From: Hyperoodon ampullatus
Lineage: Eukaryota > Chordata > Mammalia > Artiodactyla > Ziphiidae
Length of the DNA: 64,000 bases
Direction of reading: 5' to 3'
Assembly (NCBI GenBank): GCA_949752795.1
Contig: OX457056.1
Coordinates: forward strand, 94,448,942 to 94,512,941
Shown here: piece by piece, positions 1-9,556 of the stretch
Layout of the letters: each line of letters begins with the position of its first letter
Position numbering within the stretch: the stretch's first letter is position 1
Translations under genes and position numbers: made by a program
The notes under the pieces: model-generated
What the model saw: the letters and a program-made list of their open reading frames with translations, nothing else
The model's database searches: none
What the model was told of the DNA's origin: nothing

Positions 1-842
1 AATCTAGTGATACCATGTGTCTCTTAACTCAAAGAAGAATAAATTTAGATATATGAGTGTCCCCTTAGAAAACAGCTTCTAAGCCAGCTGAGGCTTGGCA
101 ACAAGACTGAAGTTTGACAGAAAAAGTTTCAAAACAAATTGCATTTTCTCCAGCAACTTTTTACATGAAGCCAGTATTCACTGAGCTACAACTATTCTTT
201 AAGGATCTTTCTCATATGAGATTTTTAATATTTTATTTTTTATTTGTGGACCTTTTAAAGAGCCTTTATTTTCTATTTGGTAAAAATGTTTTGAAGAACT
301 ATTCAGATAATCACATACATAATATAATAATAGTTAACAGGAAATTAACGATTTTTAAAAAATGGTATCAGTTAGTGTAAAACGTTTCATAGTAAATTTA
401 CAAAGCTCTCCTCAAAAGGTACAGCCTCCAAATCCAACAAAAGCTTAGTTTACCTTGATGGTATTTAGATGAGTGCTTTAAAATTCATCCTTTTAATTTT
501 GAAGACATAAAAGTGATTCTGAGGGTGTTCCTGAATTTCCAATGTAATGCAAAAACTGGTGTGCTGATTAATATCCACCACATGTTATACATCCATCAAT
601 GCTCCTCAAGCAATTTGAAATATCATTCATAAATGTTGTCTATTGTGATTCTGGTCTTGCTTTACCACTTAATGCCTCTAACTTGCTGCAAGTGATCCTC
701 TGCAGGCTGAGGAACCAGTCGAGGCAGGAGAAAGGCTGCTTCTTCACACCGGCCAGGATGACATTCTGGAAGGACTACGTGAAGGACAGGCATCGCGCCC
801 TGGCCAGACCACGTAGGGGTTCACCCCAGGCACACAGCTGAC
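1..842. other. Unassigned non-coding sequence
   Basis: AT-rich sequence becoming GC-richer after about 690. I recognise no gene, RNA or repeat with confidence. The short open frames here have no familiar motif and are probably chance. If the minus-strand exon at 20 kb is real, this stretch lies in the intron or further down that transcription unit. Confidence 0.5.
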
Positions 843-1534
843 TGTGTCGAGAAGCCAAGAGCCTCTGCTGAGCCCTCTCCTCTGTTCAGGAGACTTAGTG
901 ATGCTGATTAAGAAAGTTAAGACACCAAGCCTAACTCTGCTACACCTGCACTCAGAGACAGCTGCAGACAGAGGGAGCAGCATCCAGCAGAGACGTGTAA
1001 GAAGGACACACTTATTTCCCACGGCTCGTGTTTCTGAGACTGCTGGGACCTGGGACCCTTTGCTGCAGTGCTGCAAGTCTTGCACCTGGACAGACCTCTC
1101 CTTGACCAACCAAATACAAAGAAACCATGTGGGACTAAAAATAACTGAGTGTATGCACAGTTGGGGCAAATTATGAACCAAAAGATACAAACAGACCAAA
1201 AAACCTTACTGCCACTTCTGAAGAGCTGGGGGCCAAAAACAGGGTGTGGGGAGCAAAGGCAGGGTACAGAGCATGCTCCCTGCACTCAACACCACCAGAG
1301 GAGTGGCCCAAACACTTAAGCCAGCCCTCCAGCCTGACCGCTGGACACACCCCTACCCTCACCCCATATAAGGAACTAGCTCGCCCCCCCTTGGATAGTG
1401 AGCAAGGGCACCAGTTACCTGTTCTAGCTCCCCCTGCTGCAGCAGGGGCCCCAGTAAAGCTTTGCCTGAATTTCTTGTCTGGCCTCTAGTCAATTTCTAT
1501 TGATTAGGGAGGGCCAAGCACACTGGTCTGTATC
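843..1534 (+). mobile_element. LTR-like element (probable solo endogenous retroviral LTR)
   Basis: The right half has the layout of a gammaretrovirus-like LTR on the plus strand. A TATA box (CATATAAGG, 1365-1373) follows a GC-rich U3-like stretch. About 85 bases later comes a poly(A)-signal variant (AGTAAAG, 1453-1459), then a T-rich U5-like stretch and a TG...CA-like end near 1534. The start at TGTGTCGAG (843) is a guess, since I found no convincing target duplication. No gag, pol or env sequence is seen on either side, so a solo LTR is the simplest reading. The family is not assigned. Confidence 0.5.
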
Positions 1535-2863
1535 ATTTCCAGGTACAGAAGCTAGACCACCACTCCTCTCTCCCCAGTCCTCTTAACCCTTTCCTACGGA
1601 AACGGGAGTGAGTTACCTGACAGATGATTGAGAGGAGGAAATTGGGCACGCTCTGTTGAGCCCTTTCCTCTTAGAGAGCCAGCTCTCTGGCCAGTTGTTC
1701 TTGCCTGACTGCTGCCCCGTGGCAGAAAACCTGATTCTGGCAGGAGGCTTGAGTCACAGTCTAACCTCAGTTTAATTCTGGGGGTAGTTTCAGCAGACAC
1801 GCTTAGCAGCAGATCTAAGGCCACATTCACAAATTGACTTTTCAGTTACAATGATATTTTGATCTCCTAAGTCTGACTCTGTAAGTTCATCTCTCCATGG
1901 GTTGCAAACTCTATTGAGGGCCAGGATATTAGTCCCCCAAGAGAGCAATGGGTTCATTATTTTTAATCTAACACAGAATTTGATTTTGAAATTAGCATTT
2001 TAATTTCAAAAATATGGGTATATTATCTGCAAATCTATTTTTCTTAGAGATAAAAGCCCTAGCACTTTACACCATAAACTCAGAGCACTCATTATTACCT
2101 GCAGATGATGTAATAATTTCTAATATGTTGACATTTTAGTAAGTCCATAAAATAATGATGGGTCCAAAGGGAGAGATGGAGTATTTCAGCATGACACAAA
2201 TGCTTACATCACTATGAAACACCTCCATTTGGAATTACCTGAGGCAGAGGATCCATGGACAGGAAAGACGAACAAGCATCATCTAGCTGTAGAAAACAAA
2301 AATGCCAGTTACATCTTGGAAACAGAGAGAAGATAGCAAAAAATGGAAAGCAGATTTTACGAAGTCAAGTTACCTATGCAACATTAATTAAAGTTCCATG
2401 ACTGTTCAGGACTCTGGATTTGGGAGGCAGGAGCCTTTTAAATCCAAGGAAGTCCTGGAATTGGGATTTCCCCAAGATTCACCCCCAGGCACAGGGATAT
2501 ACATCCCCATTAACAGTCAGTAGGGATCATCAGAGCATAAAGATGCTTCAAACATTGAAGGGAAAAACTTCTGGTATTATTCAGCCTGAGAAACGTGAGT
2601 AGTGACTAAAGAATGGCCTCAAAATTAAGGAGCACCCTGCTATGTGGTTCTTTAAATCTAACCATATCTACATATAAATCTAATCACACCATCTAAATTA
2701 ACATGATAATAGCATGTGTGCTAAATGACAAAGAATGTAAGTAAAAAGTGTTACACAACATGGGCCATCTTCCAGTTCTCTACCAAGAAGCCAGCGTGAG
2801 AAAATAGTTCTATTTTACAGTGAAGGTCTACTGAACTATGCTTGCCAACTAGCTGTCCTCGGC
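1535..2863. other. Unassigned non-coding sequence
   Basis: No gene or RNA recognised. The sequence is AT-rich with no long open frame of familiar composition. A poly(T) run at 2864-2875 marks the start of the neighbouring antisense retroelement. Confidence 0.45.
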
Positions 2864-3130
2864 TTTTTTTTTTTTGCCAACTAATTTAATTTTTATTTTA
2901 TATTGGGATATAGTTGATTTACAACATTATGTTAGTTTCAGGTGTACAGCAAAGTGGTTCAGTTATATATATACATATATCCATTCTTTTTCAGGTTCTT
3001 TTACCATATAGGTGATTACAGAAGACTGAGTTCCCTGTGCTGTATAATAGGTTCTTGTTGATTATCTATTTTATATATAGAAGTGTGTATATGTTAATCC
3101 CACACTCCTAATTTATCTTGAGGGCTCCTT
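2864..3130 (-). mobile_element. L1 3' UTR fragment
   Basis: After a poly(T) run the sequence follows the antisense 3' end of a cetartiodactyl L1: a stretch about a line drawn through 'TTGATTTACAACATTATG', a 'CAGGTGTACAGCAAAG' block and a 'GTGCTGTATAATAGG' block. Only the 3' untranslated part is present, so the copy is heavily 5'-truncated. The same 3'-end family recurs at 9.1, 30.1, 39.7 and 60.3 kb. Confidence 0.75.
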
Positions 3131-3143
3131 TCTGTGGCATTTT

Positions 3144-3475
3144 TTTTTTTAATTAATTAATTTTATTTATTTATTTCTGACTGCGTTGGGTCTTTGTTGC
3201 TGCGTGCTGGCTTTCTCTAGTTGCGGCGAGCGGGGTCTACTCTTCCTTGCGGTGTGTGGGCTTCTCATTGCGGTGGCTTCTCTTGTGGAGCACAGGCTCT
3301 ACGCGTATGGGTTTCAGTAGTTGTGGCTTGTGGGCTCTAGAACGCAGGCTTCGTAGTTGTGGCACATGGGCTTAGTCACTCCGTGGCATGTGGGATCTTC
3401 CCGGACCAGGGATTGAACCTGTGGCCCCTACATCGGCAGGCAGATTCTTAACCACTGAACCACCAGGGAAGTCCC
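3144..3475 (-). mobile_element. CHR-type tRNA-derived SINE, long form
   Basis: Read on the minus strand it starts with the tRNA-like head and box B-like 'GGTTCAATCCCTGGTCC' and ends in an A-rich tail (poly T and AATT repeats on the plus strand, from 3144). Flanking sequences TCTGTGGCATTTT (3131-3143) and TCTGTGGAGTTTT (3476-3488) look like a 13-bp target duplication with two changes. It is the older, longer form, with the body ending in 'AGACCCAACGCAG'. It sits directly 3' of the NAALADL2 retrocopy. Confidence 0.85.
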
Positions 3476-3589
3476 TCTGTGGAGTTTTGATGAGATGTTT
3501 AGGAGGCCTTGCCAAAGACCTTGTTTCCACTGTTCTGCACACACATTTGTGAAGCACTTTCTGCTGAATGTTATTACAAAGCTCTGCTG

Positions 3590-4430
3590 GGGGTACACCA
3601 GATCTTGGTAATGGTCTCGTGGAGGTTGAAAAAAGGATCCATTTCTTCAATTTTTATTGCACATTTAGGGAAAAAGCCTTCAGAGAGAAAACTTGGACCC
3701 TCTAATGCCTTGATGTCCTCATAAGTAAACCTCACGGTGGGAACTCCAAGATGGTTGATGAAGTAATCAGCATCATCTTGCATCTGTACAGAACTGATAT
3801 TTGTTTCTGGGTACTGATCTCTTCTGGAACAGTTGAAATTATTTTTCTCAGCTACCAGATGCTGAAGAGATGGTGAAGCTACAGGGTAGAGACTTGAGTT
3901 ACCGCTTACAGGACTGTGGAGACTAACATAAGCCACAACATTTTTCTGCAGAACCTTCTTGAAATCCTCTCCCCATTCATATGAGCCAATATTTCCAAAA
4001 GCTGTTCCACCCCATGAACAGAAAACAATAGTGCGGTCTGGTCTCCACCCTCTCTTGACTCTTAACATCAAGGCCCGGATAAAAGCTGTGATGATGGCAG
4101 TGCTGCTGGCCCATTCTTGTCCATTATAATTGTATGCGGTATGATGATGGCTGCCAACTATGATATAACGGTCTGGAGATGTCGAGCCTTTTAAATATCC
4201 AACAACATTAGTCTGGTTCAAATTTTGTGACTGTCTGAATTTGCATGCTGACAATTCTTTCCTCATTTGGAAGTTCTAGAGGGCTACAGGCACTGTGTGT
4301 GATTCTATCTTTCAGCGAAGAGATGAGTTTTGCAACGAGATACGCTGAGGTGGGGTGCACTAGTAGAGAGGTGAGGTTTGATCAGTTTTGTCTAAAGCTT
4401 CCATCTGCTAGTGTTGGAGGGTCTCCTGCA
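3590..4430 (-). pseudogene. NAALADL2: Partial processed pseudogene of NAALADL2
   Basis: A minus-strand open frame of 230 codons (4266-3574) matches the peptidase-like and following region of NAALADL2, an inactive-type M28 relative of glutamate carboxypeptidase II and the transferrin receptor. Telling stretches are TSPDRYIIVGSHHHTAYNYN, RPDRTIVFCSWGGTAFGN and ADYFINHLGVPTVRFTYED. Homology continues upstream (to about 4430) in another frame, with SNLTSLLVHP and SSLELPNEE-like residues. So there is a frameshift near 4215-4230 and an in-frame TGA at 4384-4382. About 280 codons run with no intron, although this gene family has short exons, which points to a reverse-transcribed copy. Both ends of the protein are missing. 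Homology stops at LHETITK near 3600. No poly(A) tail is visible, and a SINE lies just beyond the 3' side. The gene name is from memory of the family. FOLH1 and NAALAD2 are less likely because the HHHTAYNYN region replaces their zinc-site sequence. Confidence 0.82.
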
Positions 4431-5628
4431 GAGGCGGGGGGCACTTGTGGCTCACCGTTGGGACAAGGACACTGGCAGCAGAAGTTCTGGGAAGTACTCC
4501 TTGGTGTGAGCCCTCCCAGAGTCCACAGTTAGCCCCACCAAAGAGCCAGGTAGGCTCCCATGCTCTGTCCTCAGCTTTTATCCTTAAAAGAAACCTTGAA
4601 AGATCTTAAACTGTAGTATGAGATTTATACTAATCATTAAAAAACTGTGCTGAGAACTTAAGCACTAAGCTTGGTGTCTAGAGTTATCTATGGCATTTAT
4701 TTCTTTGGTGGCCTTTTAAAATGGGACTAGAAAAAATGGTACTGATTCTTGTCTGTCTGGGATAACTTAGGTTGAGTCCTATTTATGACATAACATCTCA
4801 GGGGCCCCCTTCTAGTTTCAGAATTGTTTGTTGAATTTAATTTAATTGCCATTCTCACACTAAACTGAAGGGGGATAATCATACCCTTTAGTCATAATTT
4901 CTCAAGCTCCTCTGGTTTCCAAGTTGAACATGAACTAACATACATAATTCTGTAATTTAGAGAATAAGAAAGGTATACGGTATGATAGAAAAGCATACGT
5001 TTATGTCTCCTTTTTATGTTCACAGAACTTATCCTCTCTATATATCACAAATACTAGGAGAATTGTTTTATTCTATTTGTCCCTTGTGTCCATCCACCTG
5101 CTCCCTCTTCCATGCCATATAAACCCAGAATCATGGATACAAACACACACAGACAGTGGTAAACTTCTTGAGGGCAGGGGCTACCTAACGTGCCCAAATA
5201 AGTGTTCAATAAATATTCTTTAATTAAATTGCATTGAGTTTGTGGGGGAAAAATTAAAGAGAAGTCAATTGAGAAGGGAAAGCGAAAAAAATACCCTTTT
5301 AAGCTTCAAATTGTGACTAATGCTTTATGTATCACCCCCAAATGCGATTTAATTTGCTTTAGTAGGGTAGGAGGAAGTGGTTCCTCTCGAAATTGTTGTG
5401 ATGTTTAGGTATCTGAAGACTTTACATGCTCAAGGGGAAAGCTGTCCACCCCCAGCCCAGGCTGCTCATTTGTATGAGGTGGCCATGTCCACGGACAGCG
5501 GACCCTTTAACTTCAGGGATCACTAATCAGTGCATCAATATGGCTTGAATAAAAACATCAGAATAAGAAAAAACACCAATTAATCAAATTAGGAGATAAC
5601 TGCAAAGCTTTTCAGTCTTTGTTCTCCT
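4431..5628. other. Non-coding sequence with an L2-like 3' end
   Basis: No gene recognised. Positions about 5165-5225 read like a plus-strand L2 3' end: 'CTTGAGGGCAGGGGCTACC' followed by 'AGTGTTCAATAAATATTC'. The stretch 4431-4520 may be further diverged NAALADL2 retrocopy, but I cannot align it. The rest is unassigned. Confidence 0.5.
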
Positions 5629-5816
5629 TTTTTTTTTTTGCAGTACGCGGGCCACTCACTGTTGTGGCCTCTCCCGTTGCGGAGCGCAGGCTCAGCGGCC
5701 ATGGCTCACGGGCCCAGCCGCTCCGCGGCATGCGGGATCTTCCCGGACCGGGGCACGAACCCGTGTCCCCTGCATCGGCAGGCGGACTCTCAACCACTGC
5801 ACCACCAGAGAAGCCC
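5629..5816 (-). mobile_element. CHR-type tRNA-derived SINE, short form
   Basis: Poly(T) at 5629-5639 is followed by the reverse complement of the short cetacean SINE, ending in the head 'CTTCTCTGGTGGTGCAGTGG' near 5816. Box B-like 'GGTTCGTGCCCCGGTCC' is well kept, which suggests a fairly recent copy. The middle is shorter than in the copies at 8.7 and 15.1 kb: it lacks the 'TGCGCGTCCGGAG' part. No clear target duplication was seen. Confidence 0.85.
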
Positions 5817-5829
5817 CACATATGGTTCT

Positions 5830-6650
5830 GTAGGAGAATATGTTTGGGCTACATACTCAGGAGAGGGCATGCTAGACCATGGGGATATCTAGGTGGCTTT
5901 CTGGATGGCTACACCAGTTGACACTCTCATCAGCAATGCATGGGGATTCCTACACCCTACATCCTTGCTAACGTTTGCCATTCTCTAGATTTCAATTTTT
6001 TGCCAGTCTAACAGAAAGTGACAATATTTTTGTCTTAATTTTCATGTCATTGTTACTAATGGATTTGAGCAGCTCTTTAGATGCTTGTTGGTCTTTAGGT
6101 TTCTTCTTTGTAAATTGTTCTATTCTTTGACTATTTTTACTTTGGACTCCTGTCTTTATCCAATTAGCTAGAATTTCTTAGATATTCTAGAAACGAATTC
6201 CTTATCAGTTTTAGGCATTGTCAATATCTTCTTTCAAAGGCTCTTACATTTTTTCAATGGAGTCCTTTGTTGAAAGAAATCTTAACTTTTAATGTAGTTC
6301 AAGTCATGAAGTTTTTGGCCTTATAATTTATGGTGGAAGTTTTTTATGGAAAAATCTATGGAAATTTTTTATGGAAAAGCTTATTAAAATTTGTGGAAAG
6401 AAGCCTTTCCCTGCTCCCAGCTCACAAAGATGTTTTTCTAATAGAAAAGATATTTCCTATTAGCTCTATAATTTTACCCTGTATGTTTAGACCTTTAATC
6501 CACCTGGAGCCCACCTTTGTATGGGGTGTTAATTTTATGTTTCTCCATACAGTGAGCCAGTTTCTCAACCCTCATTTGCTGAACAATCTGTCCTTTTGCC
6601 TCTGAATTTTAGTGTTACTTCTATTATAAGTTAAGTTTACGTGCACATGC
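5830..6650 (-). mobile_element. Old L1 ORF2 fragment, antisense
   Basis: The plus strand reads like the antisense of the C-terminal third of L1 ORF2, for example 'GTTGACACTCTCATCAGCAA', 'CTTTAGATGCTTGTTGGTC' and 'GTAAATTGTTCTATTCTTTG'. It is strongly diverged with no long open frame, as in ancient L1M-type copies. The same element seems to resume at about 7170 after the repeat at 6660-7165. Confidence 0.65.
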
Positions 6651-6659
6651 ATTTGTCTC

Positions 6660-7165
6660 AGGTTGTCTTAGGTTGGGTTCCCCCAGAAACAGACCTTGAG
6701 ATAAGGATGTGGATATGAGTAGATCATTTGGAAGATAACCCAAAAAGCACTGGTAGAAGAGTGGAGAAGTAAAACAGGGAAGGGAAGGAATCCAATCAAG
6801 GGTATATTATCAAGCAGGTTACCACCATTGTAACTGGGATCAATCTGCCTGGGGTACTCTGAGACACATTGCAGAATACATCTCAGAGTTATCCCACCTG
6901 AGGGGAGAGGCAGCTAAGGTATTCATCCACCAACTCTCTTGGGTCACCAACTGATGGCTATTCCTGTCGTGGGGGCATTTGGTCCCAGGCACTTCTGGTC
7001 TGTCCTGAGCACAGGCCAAACAGGCAGAGTTACAGGTGCTTGCAATTAGAAACAGTAAGTTTGGAGTGTGCTAGAATGGTGAATGACAAAGGGATATCAC
7101 AGGGCACTGACAGTGTCTGCTAAACTCTCCAAGCTCTAGTCTCAGTTCCACTGGTTCATTCATCT
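6660..7165 (+). repeat. Unassigned interspersed repeat, first copy
   Basis: This block interrupts the old antisense L1. It shares 'GAGATAAGGAT' near its start and 'GGCACTGACAGTGTCTGCTA' at its end with the stretch at 49730-50095, with similar spacing and a related purine-rich middle. The two are therefore copies of one old dispersed family. I cannot name the family with confidence. Confidence 0.6.
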
Positions 7166-7169
7166 ATTC

Positions 7170-7690
7170 TTATGCCCTCACCATACCTTTTTTATTAGTA
7201 CAGTTTCTTAGTATATCTTGAAATCTGGTAGGGCAAGTTCTGGCTCTTAGCTCTTTATATTTAAAATTTCCTTAGCCATTTGTAGACCTTTATTTTTCCA
7301 CATCAGTTTTAGGTTAAATTTATAAACTTTCCAAAAAAAAAGTTAAGTGGAATTCTGATTGGGTTGCATTGATTTTATGGGGTTTACATTGACTAATTTA
7401 GGGAGAATTGATATTTTTATTACAGTAAATTAATTGTTCCCTCCAAAAGCAAAGAACGTCTCTCCATATATTCACATTATCTTCTAATTCTTTTATTAAA
7501 ATTTAATTTTTTCTCCATAAGCCATTGTGTATTTTTGGTTAATTCCTAGATACTTATAGTTTTTGTTGCCATTGTGAATGATGTAATATTTTCATGTTAC
7601 TTTTTCCTAGTGAAAAGAAATGTTATTGATTCTTGTATATTGGTATTATATCCAAAACTCTTCTGAATTCTCATTTTAGCTCTAATAGTT
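7170..7690 (-). mobile_element. Old L1 ORF2 fragment, antisense (continuation)
   Basis: Antisense L1 ORF2 features continue: 'CTTGAAATCTGGTAGGGCAA', 'GATTGGGTTGCATTGATTT' and 'GGGAGAATTGATATTTTTAT'. These are reverse complements of the RT-to-C-terminal region of ORF2. It appears to be the same old insertion as 5830-6650, split by the unassigned repeat. Confidence 0.65.
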
Positions 7691-7694
7691 TAAG

Positions 7695-8000
7695 AGCGAG
7701 CAATTTATTAATGTAATTCATCATGATTATAGATTAAAGGAGAAAAGGCATATTGCTTATCTCAATACTGGTGCAGATAAAATATTTGATTAAGTTCACA
7801 TTTTATTTAGGATTAACAAAACTCTTAGGAAGATAGGAGAAGAATAGAAGTTCCTTAACTAGGTAAAGGTTATATAACAAAATTCTAGAGCAAATTTATG
7901 CCCTATGGAGAAGCTTTAGTTACATTTATTGTGTAACATAGTACTGGAGGCCTTTGGCCAATGATTAGAAGGAAAGAAGAAATTGTTTCTTCAGTGCTTA
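7695..8000 (+). mobile_element. Old L1 ORF2 fragment, sense
   Basis: Plus-strand sequence resembling the ORF2 reverse transcriptase coding region: 'TTATAGATTAAAGGAGAAAA' followed by an 'AGATAAAATATTTGATTAAG' region and later 'GAATAGAAGTTCCTTAACT'. The change of orientation near 7690 relative to the fragment on its left suggests either an inverted L1 or a separate insertion. Strongly diverged. Confidence 0.5.
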
Positions 8001-8184
8001 TTGTATTACTATAGCACCTTTTTGGCATCAGATATTTTTCTAGGAATTTATTCATTTCATCTAAGTTTTCAAAATTATTACCATATAACTGTCCATGATA
8101 CTTTGGCAGGGGTAACAGCTTATTGAAATATAATTCAGATTCTGTACAAGTCGCCCATTTAGAGTGTACAATTCACTAGTTTTT

Positions 8185-9019
8185 TTAAAAGCTATTATCC
8201 CGTTTATCTAGAAAGAAAATAACAGCTTGATATAATAGCCTTCTAGAGAATATATATGTACACACAGAAATTAGGCTTGGGGGTCAAGATAAATGTCAGA
8301 ATTTAATCCTGATGGTAGCAAGAATTAGCTTACCTCAGATGAAGGCTATAACTCAACTAGTTAGAGCAGAGAATGCCTTAAGGTAGTAGAACAGCTGCCG
8401 CTTCCCAGTGCCCTTCTTTTCTCTCCCTGAGATACGTCCTAAATCTGTGGGTTTATGGGACTAATGCAGGATGCGAGTCCCACCAGATTAGAGGGGCACT
8501 GAGTCTCCTCAATCTGTTTTTTTCTTTATCAGTTTAGAGGGTGATGTCATTGATAGGTAAAGCAGTAAATCTATACTCTAACTACCTTGTTACTGGACCT
8601 AAAGTTCATGTTTTGAATACAGACCTTCAAACTGAACCACAGAATATAGGAACTCTCTGGTTCAGAGCTACAAATAACAAGGGGTCTTTCCATAGGGCCT
8701 TTGCAGCCACGAACTTTTTTTTTTTGCGGTACGCAGGCCTCTCACTGTTGTGGCCTCTCCCGTTGCGGAGCACAGGCTCCGGACGCGCAGGCCCAGCGGC
8801 CATGGCTCACGGGCCCAGCCGCTCCATGGCATGCGGGATCCTCCCGGACCGGGGCACGAACCCGCATCCCCTGCATCGGCAGGCGGACCCCCAACCACTG
8901 CACCACCAGGGAAGCCCTCAACCATGGACTTTTTAAATTACAAGTCATGACCCACCACTGTCCATCCCTTAGTGGATAACTTTTGTCTAGACCAGTATGA
9001 TGACTCCAGACCACATGAC
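8185..9019 (-). mobile_element. Unclassified 835-bp insertion with 17-bp target duplication
   Basis: The sequence ACAATTCACTAGTTTTT occurs at 8168-8184 and again, identical, at 9020-9036. It flanks this block exactly where an L1 3' UTR is interrupted. A 17-bp duplication fits L1-mediated retroposition, which makes the minus strand the likely sense strand because the insert then ends next to the T/A-rich side. There is only a weak A-rich end. Without the SINE inside it (8715-8918) the insert is about 630 bp. It shows no open frame that I recognise and no repeat family that I can name. It could be a retrocopy of a non-coding or untranslated transcript, or an old LTR. Confidence 0.6.
8715..8918 (-). 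mobile_element. CHR-type tRNA-derived SINE, short form
   Basis: Poly(T) at 8715-8725, then 'GCGGTACGCAGGCCTCTCAC' and the rest of the short cetacean SINE in reverse, ending at the head near 8918. It lies inside the 835-bp insertion, so it arrived later. Box B-like 'GGTTCGTGCCCCGGTCC' is intact. Confidence 0.9.
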
Positions 9020-9101
9020 ACAATTCACTAGTTTTTAGTGTTATTTACTGAGTTCTGCAAACTTCACCAGTCAATTGTCCATAATACTTATTTAAAACAT
9101 T

Positions 9102-9547
9102 AAAAAAAATTTTTTTCTGTTTTTATTTTTTATTAATTTTTATTGGAATATGGTTGCTTTACAATGTTGTGTTAGCCTCCACTGCACAACAAAATGAATC
9201 AGCCATACACATACAGATATCCCCTCTCTTTTGGACTTCCCTCCCATTTAGGTTACCACAGTGCATTAGGTAGAGTTCCCTGTGCTATTACAGTATGTTC
9301 CCATCAGATGTTTATTTTATACATAGTGTCAATAATGTATATGTGTCAATCCCAGTCTCCCAATTCCTCCCACCCCACCACTTTCCCCCTTGGTATGGAC
9401 AGATAAAGAAGATGTGGTACATGTATACAATGTAATATTACTCAGCCATAAAAAGGAATGAAATTGGGTCATTTGTAGAGACACGGATGGACCTATAAAG
9501 TGTCATACAGAGTGAAGTAAGTCAGAAGAAGAAAAGCAAATATAGTA
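9102..9547 (-). mobile_element. 5'-inverted (twin-primed) L1 fragment
   Basis: Left part (about 9115-9402) is an L1 3' UTR on the minus strand. Right part (about 9403-9547) is L1 ORF2 C-terminal coding sequence on the plus strand ('AAGAAGATGTGGTACATG', 'TACTCAGCCATAAAAAGG'). An inverted 5' piece joined to a normal 3' piece is the expected product of twin priming. The matching flanks TAAAACATT (9093-9101 and 9548-9556) support a single insertion. Confidence 0.75.
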
Positions 9548-9556
9548 TAAAACATT

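Larger units (their letters stand above)
8105..9090 (-). mobile_element. Old L1 3' UTR fragment, split by an insertion
   Basis: Sequence at 8105-8184 and at 9020-9090 forms one L1M-type 3' UTR in antisense once the 835-bp insertion at 8185-9019 is removed: 'TTAGAGTGTACAATTCACTA' on the left and 'TATTTACTGAGTTCTGCAAA' on the right. It defines the target into which the unclassified element jumped. Confidence 0.65.

Noticed and set aside
744..1285. Minus-strand frames of 122-151 codons
   Set aside because: They fall largely in the LTR-like element, in competing frames on both strands, with no viral or cellular protein motif.
5629..5816. tRNA gene
   Set aside because: The tRNA-like box sequences belong to the SINE head. 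There is no full cloverleaf, and the same sequence recurs 17 times.
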